From positions 14,242,763-14,306,762 of the forward strand of contig JAPTYO010000007.1 in the NCBI GenBank assembly GCA_036873135.1: 64,000 nucleotides of DNA, given 5' to 3'. Below the pieces are notes generated by a model, which ran no database searches, was not told the DNA's origin, and saw only the letters and a program-made list of their open reading frames with translations. The stretch comes from Clarkia xantiana subsp. parviflora. Taxonomy: Eukaryota > Streptophyta > Magnoliopsida > Myrtales > Onagraceae. The translations under genes and the position numbers were made by a program. Within the stretch, counting starts at the first letter, position 1, and each line of letters opens with the position of its first letter. Below are positions 38,386 to 51,149 of this stretch, in pieces.

Positions 38386-40866
38386 CCACATAATTAATAT
38401 CCTACATTATCGACTAAATAAAGCACAACAACTTTTAAAAAAACAAAAAGCCACGCATAAGACACAAACATAAGCAAAACTTTAAAATTAAGTGTTTTTT
38501 AAATACACTAAAATTTACTTCACACCATTATTAATATCAATTTTCTTATACAGTTCATCTCTAGAGCAATAGAAAAATGCGAAAAAATACTACCATAAAT
38601 ATGACATTTGTGAATAGAGACAGCTCGGGCATGAACAAAGGGGACGTTTATCCCCCTTTATTGTTTTTTTTTTTGTTATAAATTATATATTTATGTTAAT
38701 CAAACAGTAAAATAGTTATTAGTTTTATAATTAAGTTAATAAATGGATTTTTTATTTATCAAAGTGATTTTGTAAATTGCTAGTTCACATTTAAACAGTC
38801 GGATAATTTGTTAGGTGATTTTTTTTAAAATAAATTGCTATCTCATGTTTCGCTTTGTGGAAAATTTACTAAGTGTGTTTTTTTTGTTAGATTAGGTTTC
38901 ACTTCGTAGAGAATTTATTAGCTCAGATTTCACTTTGTGGACAATTTGGTAGCTAACGAAGTGTGCACTAAGCAAAACATGAGCTAGCAAATTGACCACG
39001 AAATAGAACTTGAGCAAATAATCCTCCACAAAAAATGAAATATGAGCTACCAGTTATTTAAAAAAAAAAAAACCAACTATCATTTTGTCTGTGAAGTGAA
39101 AGCTAAATTAGGAAATTGTCCAAAAAAAATTTTAGATAGTAAATTGTATTAATGCTCAAATTTAAGTTAACAAATTGGTAATTAACCATTTTTTACTATC
39201 GAGCGAGTATCGAGCTATGAATACATTCATTAGAAATTTAATAGGGAATTTATAGAATTTCCAATCAATACTTTATTAACAATAAATTCTTTTACAGTTT
39301 ACTCAATTTTTTTTTTTTAAAGCACCGAGTAGAAGAAACCATGTCTTTTCGCCTTTTAAAATGAGCCACTTTGAGTGCGAATATCTTCTCTCCCTCTTCA
39401 TTTCTTATTATTCTTCCTTCACCACCACGACTGCGGCACCTCCGCCCCGCACCACCTCATCTCCACCACGTGTTCCGGCGACTCTGCTTTCCTAGCAGTC
39501 TCAGATCATATGACATTCGGCAAAGGTTGAACTGAGACTGAACGCGAGGTCACGGCGATATTTCTTCACAACAGGCCATTGTCGGAGTCGGAGTCGGAGC
39601 CGGAGTGAGTTTCTTCGTCAGGAACTGTGTTAACTTAGGTGAGTCTTCAATCTCTCGATCAGAATTCTATTACTTCATCTTTGTGTCGCGTCCGGTTCGA
39701 TGAATCCGCAGTAGCTAGAACTTAGAAGGAGCATAAATTATTCGTCTCCTTGACTTACTGTTTACGCATTTGATTACTGTCGGAGTAGCTGTTTTGCTTG
39801 ATTGAAGTGATGTCGGATTCACCTTTTTGTGTCGGCGAGGTACTTTTTGTTGAATCCTTTCCTTTGTCAAGTCCCTACAGACTTTAATTACTGTTTCGGT
39901 GTTCTGTAATCAGTCTCTCTACTTTGTACTTCAATCTGCTCGACGAAATTCCTAAACCGCGATTCTTTACAGCACTGGAACAACATCACTGGCCATACAT
40001 GCTGTCATCGTTGTCGGAGATGATGTACATTATTGGTTCAGGCTAACATAAATCCTTCATCTCCGGTTTCTTCGATATTTCTGGTCTCATGTTCAACTAC
40101 TAATTTTTTTGCCAGATCTCTTGAAACGGAGCTGATTGTAAGATCGTCTGTAGTCTTCCGACATGCACATTTCCTTCAATCAATACCCTACGGAAACATC
40201 GTCGTTTGATGTCCGTAGACAGTAGTGCATGTCGGTTTGTGAACTGGGCTCTCTTATTTGACAGATTTTTTTTTTAATCTTCAGTTCTGTTTCTATTCTT
40301 TTTACCAATATTACCTATTTTCTAGTGATGACTCAATTAATTTATTTTTTCCATTTTGGTTTCATTTTGCTGTCCTTTTCAGTTTCATAAATTCATTGTT
40401 GGTTAATAAAATTAGAGTTTCGAGTATTAGTTCCTAAGTCAGTGTCAAATGGTGAGTATCAAGTCCCTCTTAATTCATTTAGAAGTAATTAATATTTTCC
40501 TAATATGTTTAATTAGATGTTGATTTATCATCTACTGTGATTCTTTTTCAAGCAAATTTCCCCCTTGACAAAGTCTTCTTCCATTATTAATCAGACAATG
40601 GATGACAGTATTTGATTTGATGCAATGTTTATTGCGATTTTATTATATGCTCTGAACTGAATATGAATATGGTGTCTCTTGATGCAGATTTTACTTGCAA
40701 AGGATTTCACTCAAGCTCAACTAAATAATAATAATAATAATAATAATAATATCTCTGGTATGATGCTGAATTTCAGATTAGGTGATACTAAATTCATGTT
40801 TATAGTCTCACATGAATATCCTTGGTCTGCATTTGATTTGTAGTGCTACCTACTTAATTGTCAAAC
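38386..40866 (+). other. Intergenic spacer and FPP 5' leader region
   Basis: AT-rich to about 39350. Then GC-richer, transcript-like leader sequence with CT-rich stretches (39380-39660) that probably holds untranslated exons and introns upstream of the FPP ATG at 40867. Leader splice sites cannot be fixed from sequence alone. An (AAT)n run lies at 40724-40750. Confidence 0.4.
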
Positions 40867-43800
40867 ATGGATCGCCGTAGTTGGCCCTGGAAACGGAGGT
40901 CATCTGACAAGGCATCAGTCGATAAAGTTGCAGCTATATTAGATTCTGCTGATGCGGCCTTAGCTTTGACTAGACCTCAGAGTGACCAGGTTAGTTCCTC
41001 ATATCAGCAAGACAAGAGATGTTCTATGCAACTCAGACAATGACTGGTTTTTCTTTCACTGTCAATGGATGGAAACTCTTTATTTAGCACTAACTGCTGC
41101 AAATTGTGAACTTTGGATGGCTTAGTACGAATTTAGTTTACAAATAGAATGTTTATTGCAGAAAAAATATCTACTATTTCTATGACGTTTAGGTTCATAT
41201 TTTCGGTTGTTGGAGGATGTCTAACCTTATTCCATGTTTCTTTGTTGGAGGATCTCAAATTGCAGTATTCTTTTACCTTGACGTATTTATTTTTTGCTTC
41301 CTATGCAATGTATTTCGATTGTTTCGGAATTGAGTTGTGCATCAATCTCTGGCCTCTGCATTTTTTGTTCCTGTTAGTGATTGCGTCATTTTGTGTATGC
41401 AGGAAAATTACAAAAAGCCCACTTATGTTCAGATCTCCATAGAGTCATACTCTCACTTGACTGGTCTCGAGGATCAAGTGAAGATATATGAGGAACAAGT
41501 TCAAACATACGAGGACCAAGTTCAAACATATGAGGAACAAGTTCAAACTCTTGAGGACAAAGTGAAAGATTTGAACCAAAAACTCGAGGACAAAGACAAA
41601 GAGTTGGATGAAAAACTCTCGGAAGCTGAATCAGAGATGACAATTAAGGGACGCTTAGTAAAACAGCATGCAAAGGTTGCTGAAGAAGCTGTTTCAGGTA
41701 CATTATTATTATAATGTAAAAAACAAGATAAGTCTTTTTTTGGTTTTTTAATTTTCCTGGTGGACTATAGTTGGTTAGCAAGTATGATCTGTCTACAGGT
41801 TGGGAGAAGGCAAAAGCTGAAGCATCGGCATTGAAAGACCATCTAGAGACCGTCACTCTCGAAAAGCTTAGTACTGAAGACCGAGCATCACACCTAGATG
41901 GTGCTCTGAAAGAGTGTATGAGGCAGATCCGCAATTTAAAGGAAGAACATGACAGAAACCTGCACCAAGTCATACTCACCAAGACAAAGCAGTGGGAAAA
42001 AATCAAGCACGAGTTTGAAGCCAAGATAGTCAATCTTGACCATGAACTTAAGAAATCTGCATCCGATAATGATGCACTATCGAGGTCCCTGCAAGAGCGG
42101 TCTAACATGCTGGTCAACATCAGTGAGGAAAAGTCAAACGCCGAGGCTCAGATCGAGATGCTTAAGAGCAATGTCGATTCATGCGAGAGAGAAATTAAGT
42201 CCCTTAAATACGAGCTTCATGTTGCTGCTAAAGAACTCGAGATTCGGACTGAGGAGAAGAACATGAGTGTAAAATCTGCTGACGTGGCGACCAAGCAACA
42301 AGTGGAGGGGGCTAAGAAGATCGCTAAGCTAGATGCAGAGGTTCAGAGGCTTCGTAACTTGGTGCGGAAGAAACTACCGGGCCCCGCAGCGCTCGCTCAA
42401 ATGAAGATGGAGGTGGATAATTTAGGTTATGGTGAGTCTAATTTCAGAAGGTCTCCTGCCAAGTCCCCGGTTCGTCGGTATTCCTCCGGTCCGGAATTTT
42501 CCGTCGATGCTTTACAGAAGTTTCAGAGGGAGACCGAGTTCCTTACAGAGCGGTTATTGGCGACTGAGGAGGAGACAAAGATGTTGAAAGAAGCTTTGTC
42601 GAAGCGGAACAGTGAGTTACAAGCTTCCAGAAGTATCTGCGCAAAGACCAATAGTAGAGTCCAGATGTTGGAAGCACAGCTAACATCTCAAACAAGAAGC
42701 TCGCATCATTCGCCAAGTTTCACTTCCATGTCTGAAGATATCGATGATGACCGAAGCTGTGCTGAATCCTACGTGGCAACATCGGTCTCCGAATTCTCTC
42801 CTTTTATTAAGGATAGGAGTAGCTTGAAACCCAAGAAAGCTAGTAGTCCAGTCCATTTGGACCTTATGGATGATTTCCTTGAAATGGAGAAGTTAGCTTG
42901 TGGGTCCGCCTCCAATTCCGATGCCAGTCCATTGGCGAAACCCGATGCTTCTAAGGTTGTGGAACCAGTATCTGTCGAAGCTAGTTCGAGGTTGTTACCA
43001 CTGTCAGATCTCCGATCAAGAATTATTACAATATTGGATTCTGTATCGGAGGATGATGTTGACAAAGCTGTGGAGGACATCAAGCAAGCTGTGTTTAATG
43101 TCTGCAAGAATCTGCAACATGATTCTGGGAACTGTGTCTCGGAGGACAAGACACAGACCAAGGATGTCGATATGGCCTTGGATGAGGTGGCAGAAGCTAA
43201 CCAGACAATGAGCAAAGACTTAGAAGCTGCCGTTTTACAGATTCATGACTTTGTACAGTTTCTGGGCAAAGAGGTGATGTCAGGACACGATGAATTGATC
43301 GACAATCATGAATTGGACCTCATGCTCAATGCATTCTCCGAAACGTACAAACGGGTCTTGAGTGACAGTCCATGCTGGGACAGTTTCGTGCTTGATCTCT
43401 CTCGTGTTTTATCAAAGGCAAGTGAGCTGAAATTCAAGTTCTTGGGATACAAGGAATGTGAAGTAAATGGTGTCAATTGCATTGACAAGGCTGCTTTACC
43501 TGAGAACAAGGAATCTGAAAATTCCCCCTCAAGCATTTCCGATGTCACTTCACACCCTGAAGTTTCAGACGACGGTAATATTGTGTCCGGGAACAAAGCA
43601 AATAGTACTCAAAGTGCGGTTTTGACAGAGGAATACGAGAAATTGGTACGAGAGAAGGACGAAATGGAGAAACTTTTGGCCGAATCGACTGGCAGTTTGG
43701 AGAGTTTGAAGTCGAGGATGCAGGAAACTGAGAAACTGCTAGCAGAAATCCAATCACAGTTGGCATCTGCTCAAAGATCGAAGAGCTTGGGAGAAACACA

Positions 43801-44984
43801 GCTCAAATGCATGGCGGAATCGTATAGGACACTCGAGGTTCGTGCCGAGGAGCTAGAAAGTGAAGTTGATTTGCTTCGTGGGAAGACAGAAAGTATGGGG
43901 ACTGAGCTTCTGGAGGAGAAGAAGCATCATCAAGAAGCATTGAATAGATGTGAGCATCTTCAAGAACTACAAAGGTTAGAACTTACTTTTCTTGTATAAT
44001 AGGGTTAAAAACCTATCAACTTTCTAAAGTTTGCACCATGAGATCTTGGTGTCTGAAGTTTAAAATGTTGATATAAAATGTCTGAAGTTCCCTTTGGTTG
44101 AAATTTGATGTCTTCATCCAAATTTGCAGTTAAAATTGACATAACTTGGTCATGTGCTTGTCACGTGACCCGATAAAAAAATAATTCCTAAAATTGCCTT
44201 AGTTGGGTGGTGATCAGCCGGAGTAGGGTGGTGGCCGGTCGGAGTTGGGTGGTGGCCGGCCGGTCGAAACATAATAGTATAAGGGACAATTTTAACATTT
44301 CACATCATTCTGTCAAATATGAAAGTAAATTTGGATGGAAAACTAAATATTAACAAAAGTGAAACTTCAAACATTCCATATACACCAAAATTTCACATGG
44401 GTCAAATTTCAGACAGTTTATAGGTTCTTAACCCTGTACAATAATATATACACAACGGTAAGTCGAACAATCTTCTACAACTCCTAGCTCTTTAATTCTC
44501 AGGTTGGAGGATAACTTGCAGAAAGCCAATGCTGATGTCGAAAACAACCAGGTAAGAAGTACAGAGATTATTGCTGTAAACAAAAACACAACTGTTTCAT
44601 AGTATATGTTTTTGCCTGACTCAGGAAAATGAGTTAACAGCAGCAGCAGAGAAACTGGCAGAATGCCAAGAAACCATATTTCTCCTGGGCAAGCAACTCA
44701 ACTCACTCCGTCCTCCTCCCTCACCAAAGAGCGAGAGAAGCGACTACAACTACAGACACGAGTTCGACCATGCTGAGACGAACCCCACTTACCACAGACC
44801 AGGTTCGGAATCTCCTATGGATCTTTATAATTTCCCGTGCAGCCCGTCTGAGAGTGAACTTAGTGTCCCGAGATCTCCTCTCCGGAAGCATAGGAGCACT
44901 TTATCGGAGTCGTCCTCTTCCTCGGTCACAACTGAGAAGCATTCGCGGCGGTTCAGCAGATTCTTCTCGTCGAAAGGGCACTAG
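40867..44984 (+). CDS. FPP: Filament-like plant protein (long coiled-coil)
   Basis: Five in-phase exons: 40867-40989, 41403-41697, 41799-43974, 44503-44551 and 44625-44984. They give 1,000 aa. The start MDRRSWPWKRRSSDKASVDK is typical of FPP4/FPP6-type proteins. Almost the whole protein is heptad-rich coiled coil: conserved block GWEKAKAEASALKDHLETVT, then KLPGPAALAQMKMEVDNLGY, a central Ser-rich non-coil part, and a final coil ending LLGKQLNSLRPPPSPKSERS. The C-terminus is basic (RRFSRFFSSKGH). Family members associate with microtubules or membranes and companion proteins. Exon 2 contains a run of near-identical EEQVQTYEDQVQTYEEQVQT heptads. Intron 3 (43975-44502) carries a MITE. Close relative: Arabidopsis FPP4. 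Confidence 0.93.
44002..44434. mobile_element. Mutator-type MITE, GGTTAAAAACCTATAA family, copy 2
   Basis: 433-bp element in FPP intron 3. It starts GGGTTAAAAACCTATCAAC and ends ACAGTTTATAGGTTCTTAACCC, near-inverted ends. The flanks TGTATAATA (43993-44001) and TGTACAATA (44435-44443) match 8/9. Confidence 0.82.
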
Positions 44985-46552
44985 AATGATGGTGCCTTGC
45001 GCGTGAAGTAATCGGTTTGGTAAAAAAGAAGAGTATTTGACAGCGTTGTATATATATTATGGGTGGACGGTATGGTATTTGAGTTACGTGGTTCGACTCT
45101 GTTTTGGTGATTAGTTTTTGGTTGTGCTAAAGGAAAAATATATGTGGTATTGCTGTTTTTTGCTGCCATTTGCACGAGAGAGACGAGCGCTTTCATTGAG
45201 TTACAGCACTTAGGTCTAGCGACTAGCTAGAGAGTATGTTTGGTGTGATCTTATCGTGTAAATATCCATTTCGATGTATGTAGGTAGTGGAACTGGAACC
45301 AAAACCTACTTTGAACCTTTTTTATTTGTTTACTACAAAGTGTTGCAAGTGTTCTCCATACTTTACGGGTCAGCGGGATAATACTGGACGTAAGTGAATA
45401 TAATCTTACAATACATATAAAAATGGATGTAATTTCTCAAATCAACGGGTTTTCATTAACCCGTGATAGTTTCAGATTACAATCATTAACCGTGATAGTT
45501 TCATATTACAATATCTATTAAATTACAGAGTTCACATTACATTTTTTGGTTTGACAAACAATGTAATATTGATGCAATTTGAGATGTCTCATCTCACGTT
45601 ACATCCATCCAAAAAAATCCTTCTGATTTTATTAGAGTAAACATAATCATTTTCCGATAGGAAAATGAATTAACATCCGACTGCAAACCTCCGATGTAGT
45701 ACAACATGTGTCTAAATGGCACATGTTGTAATTTCCAGCAACTTTTATGGTAAATTAATTACTCTCACAATTGGAATACATGTCGGAGGTTGTATCATCT
45801 CCCTTTCCAATATTCAATACCGATATTAAAGTTCAGAAGTAATTAAATATATTGCATTAAAAAATGTAATAATGTAAGAATTTGTAATGCGAGAGGCATT
45901 TTTATAATATAATATAATAATAATTATTTATAAACATGGATTGAAAAATAAAAATAAAAAAAACTAATATTTTGTTTATTTTTTTAATTAGTCATGTCTC
46001 ATCTTTTTCATCAGGCACTTTTCAGTGGACCCTGCTTGTAGATCTAATGATTCTAATCACAGGCAGAATTGAGATGCGTAAGGAGGTTTAAAATTGGTTT
46101 TTATGTTAGACTGTTAAATTTTTATTTGTGTTATCTATTTTATTTTAGGAATATGATTGAAGTTCCGAAATTGGTGTTAAAAATTACACCCATGCTACGT
46201 AGAGACAAATCGGAACATGGAGGAATGTCAGTGTCGGCATGTGTATCAGAACTCTTAATTTTAAAGTCATGATAGAGACTCGGACTGTCAGAATGCCAAT
46301 AGTCCGATTTTCTCTTATAATGGCATAATTTATGCCAATTACTAATAACTTTAATGGCATTTGTTTAATTACATACAATCGGAGAATGGCGGAACTTCAA
46401 TTTTAGAATTCTAATCATTTCCGTATTTTCAAATGTTATTTAAGAAAAAAACTCAACAAATTGACCCACCTACCCAAGTAATATCAGTCTCATTGCCGGC
46501 ACAGTAAAAAAAAAAAAAAAAACTTAGCTGGTTGAATTTAGATTCTGCATTA
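44985..46552. other. Convergent spacer between FPP and ATP sulfurylase
   Basis: Contains the FPP 3' UTR, degenerate TTACATTAC-type repeats (45390-45600) and an inverted repeat at 45686-45791. No gene. Confidence 0.4.
45686..45791. repeat. Nested inverted repeat
   Basis: Outer arms AACCTCCGATGT (45686-45697) and ACATGTCGGAGGTT (45778-45791) pair. Inner arms ACAACATGTG and CACATGTTGT form an exact 10-bp hairpin. Possible MITE remnant. Confidence 0.5.
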
Positions 46553-49434
46553 CTAGGAGGATAGGACTGTTGATTTGTGTATTGCTTCCTCAGCTTGCAA
46601 GCTCTTATAGTATTCCACAAGAACCTTCCATCCGCCCGGGCACATGAATCCGTCGGGTGGGTTCTCACCAGTTTTTGCATAGTTTCTCATCTGAACAAAA
46701 CAACAATTGGAGAGAATAGATTCATGCAACCCAAGATTCCATTGACCAAATATTATATGCAGAAACGAACATTCAAGTTGTTTCATGTAAAATGGCTCAA
46801 CGGCGAAATGGTTTTCGGGTGTTGATTTTAACTTTGTTGAAACTTCACACAATCAATATCAACAATTTAAACTTCACACACCAAAATCTCACATAGAGCA
46901 AACTTCAGACAGTTTATAGATTTTTAACCCTAAATGTAAAAGTAAATCCTATCAGTTGGAGACAAATTATAATGTTATGGATGAAGAGATAACCGGCGGT
47001 TTTCTGAAATGGAAAAAACTTCACTTTCATCCTAATTTTCAACTAAAGTTTCAAACTTTGTAGCACTCACTGCCCATATGTAGAACATTATCTGGGTTTG
47101 ATAAAGCATGAGAAGATAGTTTCAAAGTACCTTAGTTCCAGAAATGAAAAGAAACTCTTGGGCGCGGGAAGGATCGAAAAATGCCATCTGCTTGGCCACT
47201 GTATCATATGCTGCCACCTGTTTTTAAAAAAGTGAAAATATTTAGTTTCGAGGTTTAAAAATCTGTGAAGTGAGCAACCAGAGCACGAATCTGTAGGTTT
47301 AGTATAAACTTTTGCAATAACAATATGAGATTAAGTGAGAGGAGACAATAAGCATACTGACTGACCCTGAAGGGCAAAATGTTAAGCTTTTCAAGGCCAG
47401 GGGCCATGCTCAACACCTTCTTTCCATGATCAGGGTCGTAAAGATCCCTCTTTTCTGTTGGATGACCCATACCAGCAGGATCCCGGCCTACAATATAAAA
47501 ATTGGCACCTGCATTGATCCTTCCTTTGGCGTGCCACTGCACCTCGGTTGGACCCGCATAATGCATTGGAGATGGAAATATTGCTACGATTGTGGTTGCT
47601 GGGTCAAGAACACCATCTTCCAACACCTGCAGTGCATTAAGGGCTTAGAAATTCAATCATTCAATGATATAAGTTCAAGAACAAGGAAATTATAAAAATG
47701 TATGGATCCGTACTCTAATCGATGACACTATCTATTAATACATATAACACAAACCGTTATTATACATGGAAGAGCTTCGTCATGAGCTTTTGATGGGTGA
47801 TGTTTTTGCTGCCTCATTCAAAATCTTAAAAACATGAAATCCTTCACAAAAGAAGGGAAAAAAGAAGACAGTCGTCAATTAATCACGCCCATAACTAAAT
47901 CCCAGCTGTGGAAATGGACGATTTAGACCAAATGCAGAAGATCTTGATGGAACCATGTGCAAGGGTTTGATACAACTTAAGTTAGATTAAGGTTTATCCA
48001 AATATACTTTTCCACCATGGTTCAACCTCTATTCAACAATTAACACAACATTGTAGTTGGTACTCCCAGACACCGAAGGATCAAATATCCACAAGTCACT
48101 TTAAGTGGGGCAACTTTTCTACACTAGCAAGAATCATGTATCAATAACGAGATTCATGTATGCAAAACTATAGAGGCATTAAAGTTCTGGTAAACAATAG
48201 TGTAACTAACCCTATATCCATTTGCTACCATCATACTGAACCACAGACACTTTAGAAAGTTAAGCAGAGAGCACACAAGGAATGACCTTGCTATGTTGTT
48301 CCATGCGAACATCAAGAGGGACATCATCGGCCTTCACAAACCCTCCCAAAGGATGAAGCAGCAGGATTGGATTTTTGTAACCCATTTCCAACAGCCGTGT
48401 TCGGGTGTCATTCATTAGCAGGGCATGCCCATTATGAACTGGGTTCCTAAGTTGAAAGGCAAAGACTGCATCTGCTTCGCGCTTATCAAATTCCTGCCTG
48501 AGTTGCTTCGGTGAAAGTCTGTAGTGATCGAGTCCATCGTTATACTTGATTGGCTTCACCACTTCCAAATCACCACCGATGAGCCAATTCCCTGAGGGTG
48601 CTATGTACTCTTCAACGTAGGGTAAACCTGGTGCAGTTGTTCCCCATGTTCTAGCTATCCTTTCTTCTTTGTTGTGCTTGTATATTTCAATGCTGTAATG
48701 TAATGTAACAAATATTTCAACATCTTGAAGGTAGGAATGCCATAGAAACACTATAGCCTACAGGTAAATTGTATGATTATAAAATATACTGGCATTAACA
48801 AAGGAATGTGAATGTGCTTCCTTCCAATCACATTGAACTACACATTAAAAATTAGATTTACCCGAATAATTAAATCATTTATATATATATGTACTGACCT
48901 CCTGAGAATAGCGACCAACTCGGCGTCAGGACCCACGAGGCTCACATGCGAGGAAGCTCCAATGGCGTCCTTGGTTGCATCACCAATAGCCAAGACAATG
49001 GGAAGCGACATGTTAACAAGCGAGCCATTGTCCAATCTCAGACTGTTGAAATGCAAGCTCTGCAAATACTCATTCTCCCTCATGAACCCCTTCAAGGGGC
49101 TCGCCCATCCCTCACTGATCACATGAACCCACTCAAGATCGATCTTGGTGAGCTTCACTTTGGGTAGCGCCACTGCCTCCTGGGTCTTGAGATCCTGCTC
49201 GGCCGCCGGGACCACGCAGTCAACCAATACGCCGCCATCGGGTTCGATGAGGGAGCACTTGACGGGGGGAACAGGGGTTGTGCTCATTTTAGGGTTTCTC
49301 CTATGCAGTAACTCGTTGGTGTGGTAAATGGGTCTGAACGTGGAGATTGGAATCTTGGTTCTGTAACGGGAGGAGCTGTGGAGGCGGTGGGTGGTGGTTG
49401 TGGTGGCGACGTGGAGTTTGATAGTCAGAGACAT
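46553..49434 (-). CDS. APS2: ATP sulfurylase, plastid precursor with possible cytosolic form
   Basis: Catalyses ATP + sulfate to adenosine 5'-phosphosulfate + PPi, the first step of sulfate assimilation. Five in-phase exons: 48899-49434, 48287-48692, 47366-47626, 47131-47217 and 46553-46690. They give 475 aa. Residues 1-49 are Ser/Thr/Arg-rich and lack acidic residues until ELLHRR, as for a plastid transit peptide. A second Met at residue 50 (ATG 49285-49287, A at -3) precedes [18 protein letters not shown] and the mature enzyme. Active-site motifs present: [14 protein letters not shown] (nucleotide/sulfate site), [10 protein letters not shown] and NFYIVGRD. The C-terminus [20 protein letters not shown] is typical. 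Synteny suggests the APS2 type, which in Arabidopsis uses an internal start for a cytosolic form. Confidence 0.95.
46815..46935. repeat. Partial copy of the GGTTAAAAACCTATAA MITE family
   Basis: Shares the right-hand part of the 44002-44434 element (CAGACAGTTTATAGATTTTTAACCCT) and lacks the left half. It lies in ATP sulfurylase intron 4 (46691-47130). Confidence 0.6.
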
Positions 49435-51149
49435 GGCTGCGTCGGAATTGGTTGCTGAGGACGGTGGCTAATTTGGGAAAATGGAGCGAGCATTTTGGGA
49501 ATGAAAAGGAGAGGAGAGGAAAGGAGAATCTCTGGAGCGGCAACTCCAAACGATCGATCCACACGTTTCAGTTTTGTGATTGAAAAACGGTTTCTAGTTG
49601 AGTGTAATGGATGGGACCCAATAGTATATTATGGGATACAACTGTTTTCCGCCAAATTCCTTAGTTTAAAGGAAATTACAGTTTTATGATTATTTGAGAG
49701 AAATTACAGTTTTATGATTATTGAGACGATTTTATAATTTATCGGTTTTATTAGAGGTGATTTGCAGTTTTCGGATTTTGTCTTAAGGTTTATGATTATT
49801 ATTTTTTCAGTATTTAAGTTATGTTTAGCCGTTATTGATATCCACTTATTAAGTTTTTGAAATTATTAATAAAAAATGAATTTTTTTTCTCAATCATGCA
49901 CCAATTCATCGAGTTTTTAATTTTTATACTTCTATTCATCAAATTCTAGACATTCACGTTAAATCAACGAATTTTTATTTCGTTTATCTTAATCACACTA
50001 CATCGCCCAGTCAATTATAAAATAATATAAACCGACGTCTTGCATGACGAAACAGATGTGATGACTCAGCGGTAACTACATATATTACAGGAACAAAACG
50101 TGCAATTTTCAGAGGCAGCGCCTCTTCAAGGTACGCCTTATCAGGGCTGGAATAGAGACAAGTGACCAAATAATTTCCTTTTATTAAAAGTTACAGGACG
50201 TACAACAATCCAACAATATCCATTTTGCATGCAGGACATCCACAAAGGAATAGTATTTGAGAAACTATGGTCGGTTTGGAGTTCACCTTGATAACGATCC
50301 TAATTACAACACTTACTTATAAATACTCATTTTACTTACTTCATAAAATATATTTAGACATTATGACATTCCCTCTACGAGTATTCTAATTTATGTATTA
50401 GATAGGGATTACCGGATCAAAACCCGATATGGAACCGGAAAAACTTGCAACCATTTTGTTCGGAGCATTAATCGAATTGCACGTTTTGACCGAGTGCCCG
50501 GACTTATCACAAATTTGACACGCAACACAGGGACCCATGGCTGGGCTAATTGGACCTTAAGGTTTAATTGGATTGTTTTATGACTAAATTGCAAAATAAA
50601 AATATTTAACGGTCAACTTAACCGTTGACTAATGGATACACAAAAAGTCTACAAAATACAAACATATGACACAAAAAACATACAAAATAAAACATATGAC
50701 ACTAAAAACCAATGGTCAAACATATGCCAGTATCCCAACTCTATTTGACCTAGCTTAAAAAGAGATTAAACTAAACTGGAGCCATTTAATTAGGCATGCA
50801 TGATTTGTGTGGGTAGTTACTCCCACTCAACCATTCACTCAAATTGAATATATATATCCTATCATTATCAACCTGAAATCCAACAACTTAGAACCCAGTA
50901 AATAAAGATAAAGAACCACCATCACCATGAAATAAAAAACTAATAAATAATGATGCTGCAAAGAACTTTTGTATCTACCCAATCTATGCAATACAGCAAG
51001 TAGCATTACACTGCTAAAAATACTCACCCAAGCAACACAAAAGGAAACACTCTCACAACATACGTAGAGATATAGATCTATATATACCATAGCAAACCAG
51101 GTATTTTAGTTAGATATTTACCATAAAAGTCCCTGCTTTTAGTGTTTCT
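49435..51149. other. Intergenic spacer
   Basis: ATP sulfurylase promoter side, then AT-rich DNA and the 3' flank of the GH9 gene. No gene is seen. Confidence 0.5.
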
